Source of the DNA: Streptomyces zhaozhouensis
GTDB lineage: Bacteria; Actinomycetota; Actinomycetes; Streptomycetales; Streptomycetaceae
Reading direction: 5' to 3'
DNA length: 64,000 bases
Assembly: GCF_900230195.1 (NCBI RefSeq)
Contig: NZ_OCNE01000008.1
Location: 1-64,000 of the forward strand
The translations under genes and the position numbers were made by a program. The notes below the pieces were generated by a model that was not told the origin of the DNA, did not search any database, and worked only from the letters and a program-made list of their open reading frames with translations. The first letter of the stretch is position 1, and each line of letters starts with the position of its first letter. Of this stretch, positions 44,872-53,208 are shown piece by piece.

Positions 44872-45705
44872 GTTCGTGGTCCTCGTTCGTCGTGGTGTGC
44901 AACGGCGCGTGGTCACGAGTCGGCCGGGTCATGGTCGCCAGGGTAAGCGTGAACTCGCGGGCCCACACGTGGGTTTCGCGGTGTTCGCCACGGCAGAGGG
45001 GCGTCGAGTCGGCGGCCCGCCGGCACCGTTGGGAGTGCCATGAGGCGGATCGGCGTGTTGGCCGGCCGTGTGCGGCGGCGGCGGGAACGCACCGTGGAAC
45101 GGGGCGTCCCGGCGCGCGTCGGGGCCCTCGCGTCCGTCGAGTCGCCAGCCGCTGCCGCGGGTGGCTGGGTGTGTTGTCCCGGCACGTTGGTGACACGGCG
45201 ACGCCGGCGGTGCCCGCCTCGGCGGTCACGGGGTGGGCGACCGCGTTGCCGGTCGCGCCGGACGGTGCGAGCGCGCGGCGCCGCCGCGCGCTCCACCTGC
45301 ACTGTCGCGGCCTCAGCTGGCGCGACCGGGACGGCCGCGCCGCTCCCCGGCGCGTCCGGAACTCCCCGGCCCCGACCACCCGCTCCCGCGCTCCGAGGCG
45401 CCGGAAGACGCTCCCGCGCGCCCGCGGCGGATCACAGGGTCGCGGCGGCGCGTGACCTGCGGGCCTGCTTCCCGCAGTCCCCGCCACCCGCTTGTGTCAC
45501 CCCGCGGCGGGCGGGCGGAACGCTTGCCCCCGGATCGCGGCGGACGATCTGGGTACGTATGTCGTGGAAGCTCGACGAAACTCGACGAAGCTCGTGGAAG
45601 CCGTCAGCGGGGGGCCGTTGACCAGCCCGCGCGGTGCCGGTCCGGCTGACGCCAAGCCAGGCGACAGCCCATCACATGAAGGTCGGCGACAGTGCGTCGT
45701 CGGCT
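44872..45705. other. Gene-poor region before the RHS gene
   Basis: About 830 bp without a convincing gene. Frames on both strands are Arg-rich and overlapping, as expected of non-coding GC-rich DNA. One small structure is seen near 45567-45603: CTCGACGAA occurs twice in tandem, flanked by two copies of CGTGGAAG. The remainder could be a decayed toxin or immunity module, but I cannot show that. Confidence 0.45.
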
Positions 45706-45735
45706 TTGACGCTCTGTCTCCGCCCTTTCTATGAT
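45706..45735 (+). promoter_or_regulatory. Strong sigma-70-type promoter of the RHS toxin gene
   Basis: TTGACG (45706-45711), an 18-base spacer and TATGAT (45730-45735) are close to the housekeeping consensus. They lie in the most AT-rich patch of the area, 30 bases before the ATG, with TGGAGG as ribosome site. Confidence 0.75.
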
Positions 45736-45764
45736 CATCTTAGTTCTTTGTCTGGAGGTAGGTC

Positions 45765-48700
45765 ATGGCGCGCGCGTCCGACTGGAGCCCGGTGGACATG
45801 GACAGGGACCCCACCCCTGGCGATCCGGACGAGGTACGGGAACTGGCCGATGACCTACAGGAGTTCGCCGACGACGTCGGTGAGGCGCTCGGCAAGATCC
45901 GTGGCCTGGCCTCGGAGCGTGCGGTGCTGGACTGGGCGGGGCTGTCGGCGGACGCCTTCCGCGCCGAGTTCGATGGGGTGCCGGACAACCTGACCAAGTT
46001 GGAGGAGAGCTACTCCCTCTGCGCGGCGGCCCTCCAGACCTACTGGCCGAAGCTGCAGACCGCGCAGGGCATGGCGGACCGGGCGTTGGACCGGGCGATC
46101 TCCGCGCAGGCCGACCTGGCGAGCGCCCAGTCGGCTCTCGGTGACGCGCAGGACTGGGTGGGGCGGGCCGGCGACGAGGCCGAGCGGCTGCAACGCGAGG
46201 GGGAACGGGAGAACGTCGAGCCGCCGGACGAGGACGACGTCCGTGCCGCGACGCGTGACCGCCAGGCCGCCGAGGCGGCGGCCGGCGTGGCCCAGAGCCG
46301 GGTGAACGACGCTGAGGAGCGGCTGTCCGCTGCCCGTCAACTCGCCCAGGAGGCCCTGGAGATGCGGGAGGAGGCCGCACGGGTCTGCGCCCAGGACATC
46401 GAGGAAGCCTCCGACGCCGGTATCCAGAACAAGAAGTGGTGGGAGAAGGTCATCGAGTGGGTGACGGACGCCTGGGAGACGCTCGTCGCCGTCTGCAAGG
46501 TGATCGTCGCCGTCCTCGGTATCGTCGTCCTGATCATCGGCGGACCGCTGGCCTGGGTCGTGCTGGCCGCCGCCGTGGTCGTCCTCGCCGACACGTTGAT
46601 CAAGTTCGCACAGGGGAAAGCGGGGCTGCTCGACGTCGCGTTCGCCGCGCTCGACTGCATCCCCGGGATGAAGGGCCTGACGACGCTGGGCGGTCTGGCC
46701 CGTGGGCTGCGGGGCGGACTGTCGGCCGCGCGCAACGGTCTGCGAACCATCGGCGACGGTATCCGTCGGCTGGGCCCGACGCTGCGGCAAGGCGCCTCCG
46801 ACCTCTACTCCTCCGCTGTCGACTTCGTGAAGCGGCTCAAGTGCCGCGACCCGGTCGACCCCTGCACCGGGGACATGATCCTCCAGGAGACCGACCTGAA
46901 CCTGCCGGCCGTGCTGCCGCTGGTCCTCGACCGGACCCACGTCTCCTCCTACCGGCACGGCGGCTGGTTCGGACACGCGTGGGCCTCCACGCTGGACCAG
47001 CGGCTGGAGATCGACGACCAGGGTGTGTGCTACGCCGCGCCCGACGGCGCGATCCTGGTGTACCCGGTGCCCCGTCCCAACGAGGACGTGCCGCCGCTGG
47101 CCGGCGCGCGGCGCACCCTGCGCTGGGACGGTCGGGCCGGAGGCGAGTTCCAGCTGAGCGACCCGGTCGAGGGCCACACGTTGCACTTCGTGCCGGTCCC
47201 CGGGATGCGGCAGCGGGCCGAGGTCACCACCCTCCCCCTGACCGCCGTCACCAGCCGCAACGGCCAACGCATCGACATCGACCGCGCGTCCGACGGCACC
47301 CCGCTGGCGCTGCGCCACTCCGCCGGCTACCACATCGCGGTGGAGACCCGGGACGCTCGCATATCCGCGCTCAGACTCCAGGCGACCGGTGAGGAGTTGG
47401 TGCGCTACGGGTACGACGACGCGGGCCGTCTCACGGAGATACGCGACCCGGCGGGCGTCCCGGTGCGTTTCCACTATGACGGCGAGGGCCGGGTCACCGG
47501 GTGGGTGGACCGACTGGGCACCGCCTACGACTACGAGTTCGACGCCCATGGCCGGGTGGTGCGGGTCGCCGGCTCCGAGGGCCTGCTCGCCGGCACCTTC
47601 TCCTATGACCGCGCCCGACGGGTCACCGAGGTGACCGACTCCCAGGGCCAGACCACCCGTTACCAGTTCAACGAGTTCTCCCAACTCGTCAGCGAGACCG
47701 ATCCGCTGGGCCACGAGTCGGTCAGCGAGCAGGATCCCGTGCACGGGGTCATCGCCCGCACCGACCCCTTGGGCCGCACCACGCGCTTCACCTACGACGC
47801 ACGCGGCAACCTCACCGGCACCACGCTTCCGGACGGCGCCACCAGCACGCTCACCTTCAACGACCTGGGATTGCCTACTTCGTTGACGGAGCCGGGCGGC
47901 CTCCGGTGGGAGCAGACCTACGACGCCTCCGGCAACCGCCTGTCCTCCACCGACCCGGTGGGCGCGACCACCCTTTACGAGTACGACGAGAACGGCGGCC
48001 TGAGCGCCGTCACCGACGCCCTGGGAGCGGTCACCCGGATCGAGGCGGACGCCGCCGGCCTACCCCGGAGGGTGACCGACCCGTTGGGTGCCACGACCAG
48101 CTACCGGCGCGACGCCCTGGGCCGGGTCACCTCCGTCACCGACCCGGCCGGCACGACCCACTACACGTGGACCATCGACGGAAAGCCCACGTCACGCACC
48201 CGTCCGGACGGGACCGTGGAGCACTGGAGCTGGGACGGCCAGGGCAACCTGGTCGCCCACACCGACCCCGCCGGCCAGGTCACCCACTTCGAGATCGGCC
48301 ACTTCGGCCTGGTCCGCGCCCAGATCGAACCGGACGGCAGCCGACTGGAGTTCACCCACGACACCGAGCTGCGACTGGTCGGTGTGACCAACCAGCTCGG
48401 CCTGACCTGGACCTACACCTACGACGCGGCGGGCCGACTGGTCCGGGAGCAGGACTTCGACGGCCGCGTCCTGCGCTATGCCCATGACCCGGCCGGCCAG
48501 TTGGTCGCGCGCACCAACGGCGCCGGTCAGACCCTCCGCTTCGAGCACGACATCCGTGGCCAAGTCACCGCCGTGCACGCGGAGGAGCACACCACCACCT
48601 ACGCCCGCGACGAAGCCGGCCACCTCGTCCAGGCCGTCGCGCCCGGGGCCGAACTCCGCCTGGACCGTGACGCGTTGGGGCAGGTCCTCTCGGAGACATG

Positions 48701-50321
48701 CAACGGGCGCACCCTGACCAACACCTACGACGTCCTCGGCCGCCGTACCGAGCGCCGCACACCGCACGGCGCGGTCAGTCACTGGACCCACGACGCGGCC
48801 TCCCGCCCCACCGCACTTGTCACGGCCGGCGGCGACAGCCTCTCCTTCACGCACGATGCGAGCGGCCGGGAGACGGCCCGGCAGGTCGGCCGGGGCACCA
48901 CGCTCACCCAGGACTGGGACAGCGCCCAACGCCTCACCGGCCAGACTCTGTCCGTCGGGGGCGCAACGATCCACCACCGCACCTTCCGCTACGCCCCCAC
49001 CGGCGCCCTCGCCTCGCTCACCGACCCGGACGGCACCCGCGACGTGACCACCGACGCCGTCGGGCGCGTCACCGCCGTCCGGGCACGCGGCTGGTCCGAG
49101 GGCTACGCCTACGACGCCGCGGGCAACCTGACCAACGCCGCGCTCCCCGAGTCCGGGGGCGCGAGCACGGTGCCCGGCGACGACGGGGACCGCTCCTACC
49201 AGGGCACCCGCCTGCGACGCGCCGGCCGGACCTTCTACGAAGACGACGGACAGGGACGCGTCGTCCGCCGGACCCGCAAACTGCTCTCCGGCGGCACCCG
49301 ATCCTGGACCTACAGGTGGGACGCGGCCGACCGGCTCACCGACCTCACCACCCCCGACGGACACCACTGGCACTACCTCTACGACCCGTTGGGCCGGCGC
49401 ATCGCCAAACAGCGCCTTGACGACGACGGAAGCGTCATCCGCCAGGTCGACTTCGTCTGGGACGGCAACCGACTCGCCGAACAGGTCGACTCGGCCGATC
49501 AGACGTGCCACACCTGGGACTGGAGCCCCGGCAGTCACCGCGTCGTCGCCCAGCGCGAACGCGCCCTGGGGCCTGACTCACCCCAGGAGGAATACGACCG
49601 GCGTTTCTACACCATCGTCAGCGATCTGGCCGGCACCCCCACCGAACTGGTGGATGAGGACGGGCGACTCGCCTGGCGCGACCGCCGCACCCTCTGGGGA
49701 AGGTCCGCTTCCAGGGACCCCGGCGGCGCCCACTGCCCCCTCAGGTTCCCCGGCCAGTACCTGGACGACGAGTCCGGTCTGCACTACAACCTCTTCCGCT
49801 ACTACGACCCGGACAACGCCCGCTACCTCACTCCCGACCCCCTCGGCCTGGCCGCGGCACCCAACGCCTACGCCTACGTCCCCGACCCCTGGCGCTGGAT
49901 CGACCCCCTCGGCCTGGTCTGCGCCGACGCCAACACCGTCCACGGCCACATCGCGGACGTCCGCATCGTCAGCCCGAACGGCACCACGCGGCTGGAGTAC
50001 GGCTTGTGGAGCGGGCGAACCACCCCGGCCGAGGCAGCGGCGACCACTCCCGGTTACAACCGGCAGGCCATTGCCCACACCGAGCACCGCATCTCGCGCC
50101 TGTCCGGAGCCTCCACCGGGCCACGCATCAACATCCCCAACGACCCCTACTTCAACCAGATCCCGGTACAACGTGGTGAAAGCATCTACATCGACGCCGT
50201 GCTGCCGCCCTGCAACCGGTGCCAGGGGGCGATGAACCGGATGGTCAACGAGCTGGGGGTCAACGTCACCTACTCTTATGACGGTCCCAAGGGGGCAGGT
50301 CAGTGGACACGACAAGCATAG
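45765..50321 (+). CDS. RHS-repeat polymorphic toxin with T7SS-type N-terminus and deaminase-like C-terminus
   Basis: The 1518-residue protein has three parts. The N-terminal third (to ~340) has an acidic helical WXG-like/coiled-coil domain and a hydrophobic segment (VIVAVLGIVVLIIGGPLAWVV, ~246), as in putative T7SS-secreted RHS proteins. After DPVDPCTGDMI (~365) come DUF6531-like and many YD repeats, closing with RYLTPDPLGL and WIDPLGL, the usual shell-closing and cleavage region. The last ~135 residues are the toxin: HTEHR near 1438 and PPCNRCQGAM near 1481 give the His-x-Glu and PCxxC zinc site of the deaminase superfamily. It should deaminate bases in nucleic acid or nucleotides of a rival cell. 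The subfamily is unassigned. Confidence 0.92.
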   Translation: MARASDWSPVDMDRDPTPGDPDEVRELADDLQEFADDVGEALGKIRGLASERAVLDWAGLSADAFRAEFDGVPDNLTKLEESYSLCAAALQTYWPKLQTAQGMADRALDRAISAQADLASAQSALGDAQDWVGRAGDEAERLQREGERENVEPPDEDDVRAATRDRQAAEAAAGVAQSRVNDAEERLSAARQLAQEALEMREEAARVCAQDIEEASDAGIQNKKWWEKVIEWVTDAWETLVAVCKVIVAVLGIVVLIIGGPLAWVVLAAAVVVLADTLIKFAQGKAGLLDVAFAALDCIPGMKGLTTLGGLARGLRGGLSAARNGLRTIGDGIRRLGPTLRQGASDLYSSAVDFVKRLKCRDPVDPCTGDMILQETDLNLPAVLPLVLDRTHVSSYRHGGWFGHAWASTLDQRLEIDDQGVCYAAPDGAILVYPVPRPNEDVPPLAGARRTLRWDGRAGGEFQLSDPVEGHTLHFVPVPGMRQRAEVTTLPLTAVTSRNGQRIDIDRASDGTPLALRHSAGYHIAVETRDARISALRLQATGEELVRYGYDDAGRLTEIRDPAGVPVRFHYDGEGRVTGWVDRLGTAYDYEFDAHGRVVRVAGSEGLLAGTFSYDRARRVTEVTDSQGQTTRYQFNEFSQLVSETDPLGHESVSEQDPVHGVIARTDPLGRTTRFTYDARGNLTGTTLPDGATSTLTFNDLGLPTSLTEPGGLRWEQTYDASGNRLSSTDPVGATTLYEYDENGGLSAVTDALGAVTRIEADAAGLPRRVTDPLGATTSYRRDALGRVTSVTDPAGTTHYTWTIDGKPTSRTRPDGTVEHWSWDGQGNLVAHTDPAGQVTHFEIGHFGLVRAQIEPDGSRLEFTHDTELRLVGVTNQLGLTWTYTYDAAGRLVREQDFDGRVLRYAHDPAGQLVARTNGAGQTLRFEHDIRGQVTAVHAEEHTTTYARDEAGHLVQAVAPGAELRLDRDALGQVLSETCNGRTLTNTYDVLGRRTERRTPHGAVSHWTHDAASRPTALVTAGGDSLSFTHDASGRETARQVGRGTTLTQDWDSAQRLTGQTLSVGGATIHHRTFRYAPTGALASLTDPDGTRDVTTDAVGRVTAVRARGWSEGYAYDAAGNLTNAALPESGGASTVPGDDGDRSYQGTRLRRAGRTFYEDDGQGRVVRRTRKLLSGGTRSWTYRWDAADRLTDLTTPDGHHWHYLYDPLGRRIAKQRLDDDGSVIRQVDFVWDGNRLAEQVDSADQTCHTWDWSPGSHRVVAQRERALGPDSPQEEYDRRFYTIVSDLAGTPTELVDEDGRLAWRDRRTLWGRSASRDPGGAHCPLRFPGQYLDDESGLHYNLFRYYDPDNARYLTPDPLGLAAAPNAYAYVPDPWRWIDPLGLVCADANTVHGHIADVRIVSPNGTTRLEYGLWSGRTTPAEAAATTPGYNRQAIAHTEHRISRLSGASTGPRINIPNDPYFNQIPVQRGESIYIDAVLPPCNRCQGAMNRMVNELGVNVTYSYDGPKGAGQWTRQA

Positions 50322-50331
50322 GAAGCCGGAC

Positions 50332-50751
50332 ATGAGGATCACCGCCCACGCAGTGGGAGTCGACGACGACGAGTACGACGACGTCCTGGAGGCGGGCTTC
50401 GCGGAAGGCGAGGACGGTTCCGGTCTCGCCGTGGCCTTCCAACGAGCGAGGTCGGCCCCCACCCCGTGGCAGGGCGTGCTGCGCGACGAGGACGACCTCT
50501 TCGACAACACCTACTGCATCGTCGTCGGAGGAGCCACCGTGTACGGCGGGCTGCTCTCCGTCGAGTTCACCGCGCCCACCGCGCGCTTCCGCTTCGCCCC
50601 CGAGGACGCGGCCATCCTCCGGCTTGGAGATTCGGTCCTCGACGTCACGTTCGACGCGAGCCCCGAGGAGCTCGCCGAGTTCACCACCATGCTCCGCCGC
50701 GTGGTCACCTGGGGCGCCCCCAGCCAGATCCCCCGACTCACGGGGCTGTAG
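50332..50751 (+). CDS. Candidate immunity protein for the RHS deaminase toxin
   Basis: The 139-residue acidic protein starts 10 bases after the toxin stop, with AGGAAG as ribosome site. It reads as a small alpha/beta protein: FDNTYCIVVGGATVYGGLL, VEFTAPTARFRFAPEDAAIL and a C-terminal helix EELAEFTTMLRRVVTWG. The pattern resembles the Imm10 family of immunity proteins, but I am working from memory. Position, size and negative charge are the main evidence that it neutralises the adjacent C-terminal toxin. Confidence 0.78.
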   Translation: MRITAHAVGVDDDEYDDVLEAGFAEGEDGSGLAVAFQRARSAPTPWQGVLRDEDDLFDNTYCIVVGGATVYGGLLSVEFTAPTARFRFAPEDAAILRLGDSVLDVTFDASPEELAEFTTMLRRVVTWGAPSQIPRLTGL

Positions 50752-50912
50752 ATCCCCGCACACCGGGGTGAGCGCGGGAAATCCCCGTTCCACCAAGCCT
50801 GTTGACGTCCACTGGGGGCGCGAATGAGGGGGAGGGCCCTCGCGCGCTTCGGACACGAGTGAGCTCGTCGACGGCTCACGAGGCCCCGGCCGATGCGGCG
50901 TTCCGCGGCGCG

Positions 50913-52406
50913 TCAGTCGGCCGCCGGGAGGCGAAGCGTGGCGACGGCCCCGCCGTCGGGCGCGTTGGCGAGGGACAGCGACGCCCCGATGACCTGGGCC
51001 TGGCCGAGCGCGATGGTCAGCCCCAGGCCGTGGCCCCGGCCGCGTTCTGCCGCCCCGGTGTGGAACCGTCGGGGCCCGTCGGCGAGCAGTTCGCGGGGGA
51101 AGCCCGGGCCGTGGTCCCGTATGGTCACGCGGGTCCCCGCCACCTCGACCTCGACGGGGGCGCGACCGTGCCGGTGGGCGTTGACGACCAGGTTGGCGAC
51201 GATCCTGTCGAGCCGACGCGGGTCGGTCTCGGCTGACAGGGCGCCAGCCGTGCTGAGCCGTGCCGGCAGCCCGGTGCGGGCCAGCGACTCCCCGACCGCC
51301 TCGGCGAGCGGAACGGGTCCCAGATCGGCGTGCTCGGCGCCCGCGTCGAGCCGGGAGATCTCCAGCAGGTTCTCCACCAGGGTCCGCAGCACCCCCACCC
51401 GGTTTCTGACCAGCTCCGTGGCCTCCCCCTCGGGGAGCAACTCGCTCGCGGTGACCAGGCCCGTCAGCGGGGTGCGCAGTTCGTGGGCGACGTCGGCGGT
51501 GAAGCGCTGCTCGGCCAGCAGCCGTGCGTGCAGGCTGTCGGCCATCGCATCGACGGTGGCGGAGATCTCGGCGATCTCGTCGCCGCGGCGGCTGGTGTCC
51601 CGCCGGGGTACCTCTGCCCCGCCGCGCCGCCAGGTACGGCCTCCCCCCGGCCCTGGGGGGCCTGGAAGGTGCCCCCGTGCCGCGTTGTCGGGCTCGTCCG
51701 GGTACTCCCCGAGGGGCTGGGGGGACCCCCATGCCGACGGGGGCACCCCTCCGTCACCCGGCCGACCGCGCCCGACGACGCGGCTCACGCGCCTCACGCG
51801 CCTCACGCGGCGAGGTCCACCGGACGGGGCACCGGCAGCGGTCCTGGCGGCCAGGTCGCCGGCCGCGATCCGTCGTGCGGTCCGCGCCACTCGCCGCAGC
51901 CTGCGGTGGGGGAGTTCCGCCGCGAGCACCGACAGCGGTACGACGACGGCCAGCGCGACGAGGGAGTACTTCCACAGGCGCCGGTCCAGGGCCCGCCGGG
52001 TGAGCAGGTCGGACGTCATGTCGACCTCCACCGCCACGGGGCCGCCCCGGTACGTCCGCGCCGCCCACATCGAGGGATGATCCCCGGGGCCGTCACCGTC
52101 GTACCAGGTGGCATACCCGTCCCGCTGGCCGTGCGGGTCCCGGAGCCGGCGCAGCAGTTCGCCGGGTATGGCCTCGGGCGACGTCCGTAGCCATGCGGGC
52201 GGGGCGCCGTCCCGCTCGTAGGCCCCCAGGGCCAGGGACAGCTCCGTCACGGCCTTGGCGCCGCCGTCGTTCATCGACCGGGCCAGGATGCTGCGGTGGA
52301 CCAGCACCCCGGCGGTCAGCGCGATGGCGCAGCAGGCCACGGTGACGAGCGCCGCGGTCTTCCAGCGCAACGAACGCCAGTTCAGCAGCTCGCGCAGGGT
52401 GTTCAT
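50913..52406 (-). CDS. CseC-like sensor histidine kinase with an in-frame insertion after HAMP
   Basis: The 497-residue protein has a first membrane helix near 17-36, an extracytoplasmic sensor to ~143, a second helix (YSLVALAVVVPLSVLAAEL) and a HAMP start ending at DLAARTAAG (~192). Normally the HAMP second helix follows. Here about 84 residues of Arg/Gly/Pro text (~192-274) intervene before DEIAEISATVDAMADSLHARL and the H box FTADVAHELRTPL (His308). The N box NLVVNAHRHG and G boxes RDHGPGFP and GHGLGLTI are intact. It is paired with the CseB-like regulator one base away. CseC responds to cell-envelope stress in S. coelicolor, but no sigE gene is present here. Whether the insertion harms signalling is unknown. 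Confidence 0.88.
   Translation of the reverse strand: MNTLRELLNWRSLRWKTAALVTVACCAIALTAGVLVHRSILARSMNDGGAKAVTELSLALGAYERDGAPPAWLRTSPEAIPGELLRRLRDPHGQRDGYATWYDGDGPGDHPSMWAARTYRGGPVAVEVDMTSDLLTRRALDRRLWKYSLVALAVVVPLSVLAAELPHRRLRRVARTARRIAAGDLAARTAAGAPSGGPRRVRRVRRVSRVVGRGRPGDGGVPPSAWGSPQPLGEYPDEPDNAARGHLPGPPGPGGGRTWRRGGAEVPRRDTSRRGDEIAEISATVDAMADSLHARLLAEQRFTADVAHELRTPLTGLVTASELLPEGEATELVRNRVGVLRTLVENLLEISRLDAGAEHADLGPVPLAEAVGESLARTGLPARLSTAGALSAETDPRRLDRIVANLVVNAHRHGRAPVEVEVAGTRVTIRDHGPGFPRELLADGPRRFHTGAAERGRGHGLGLTIALGQAQVIGASLSLANAPDGGAVATLRLPAAD
51630..51751. repeat. Palindromic repeat elements inside the sensor kinase gene
   Basis: Two nested hairpins lie in the inserted segment. In the first, CCAGG (51630-51634) pairs with CCTGG (51661-51665) around CCCCCC/GGGGGG. 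In the second, GAGGGG (51711-51716) pairs with CCCCTC (51746-51751) around CCCCC/GGGGG. A 9-bp GCGCCTCAC microrepeat follows near 51790. They resemble the small GC-rich palindromes common between streptomycete genes. Confidence 0.6.
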
Positions 52407-52407
52407 G

Positions 52408-53136
52408 TCAGCGCCGCAACTTGTAGCCGAACCCGCGGACGGTCTCGATCCGCTCCGCTCCGATCTTCCTTCGCAGCCGCTGGACGCACAGGTCCACTAC
52501 GCGGCTGTCGCCGTGCCAGCCGTAGTCCCACACGTCGCGCAGCAGCGTCCGCCGGTCCAGGACGACGCCGGGGTTCGCGGCGAACTCCAGCAGGAGCCGC
52601 AGTTCGGAGGGGGCCAACGCGACCGGTTCGCCCGCGTGGAACACCTCGAGGCCGGCGGTGTCGATGGTCAGGTCGCCGAAGACCAGGGGAGCGGGTTCGG
52701 CCGGGCGGGCGGGTTCCTCCGGCCGCGCCGCGGGGCTGAAGGTCGCCCGCCGCAGCAGCGAGCGGATCCGGGCCACCAGCACGGCGGTGTCGACGGGCTT
52801 GACCACGTAGTCGTCGGCGCCCGCCTCCAAGCCGGAGACCACGTCCAGGGCGTCGCCGCGCGCGGACATCATCAGGATCGGGTCCATGCTGGTCTCCCGG
52901 ACCCGACGGCACAGTCCGATGCCGTCGAGTCCGGGCAGCATCACGTCCAGCAGCAGCAGGTCGTGGCGGCCTTCCCGGAACAGTTCGAGTCCGGTCAGCC
53001 CGTCACCCGCGGAGGTGACACGGTAGCCGTAGCGCTCCAGCGCCATGGTGACCGATCTGCGGATCACCTCGTCGTCCTCGATGAGCAGGACCGTTACGGG
53101 CGCCAGGGTGTTCCCCCCGGCCACTGGAACCGACAT
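52408..53136 (-). CDS. CseB-like OmpR-family response regulator
   Basis: The 242-residue regulator has an N-terminal receiver with VLLIEDDEVI (acidic pocket), the phospho-acceptor Asp in LLLLDVMLPG near 61 and the Lys in DDYVVKPVD. The C-terminal winged helix includes ALAPSELRLLLEFAANPG, DVWDYGWHGDSRVVDLCVQRLR and IETVRGFGYKLR. These stretches are very close to CseB. The ATG at 53136 has GGGGAG only two bases upstream, so a start a few codons later is possible. It presumably controls envelope-stress genes with the adjacent kinase. Confidence 0.9.
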   Translation of the reverse strand: MSVPVAGGNTLAPVTVLLIEDDEVIRRSVTMALERYGYRVTSAGDGLTGLELFREGRHDLLLLDVMLPGLDGIGLCRRVRETSMDPILMMSARGDALDVVSGLEAGADDYVVKPVDTAVLVARIRSLLRRATFSPAARPEEPARPAEPAPLVFGDLTIDTAGLEVFHAGEPVALAPSELRLLLEFAANPGVVLDRRTLLRDVWDYGWHGDSRVVDLCVQRLRRKIGAERIETVRGFGYKLRR

Positions 53137-53208
53137 CTCTCCCCATCGGACGACGCGGGCGCTGGAGCTCCATCATGCGCCGGGGGACCCCTGCCTGGTG
53201 AATCCCGC

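Noticed and set aside
45040..45649. Plus-strand ORFs of up to 190 codons before the RHS gene
   Set aside because: Arg-rich composition, overlapping frames on both strands and no motif; probably non-coding.
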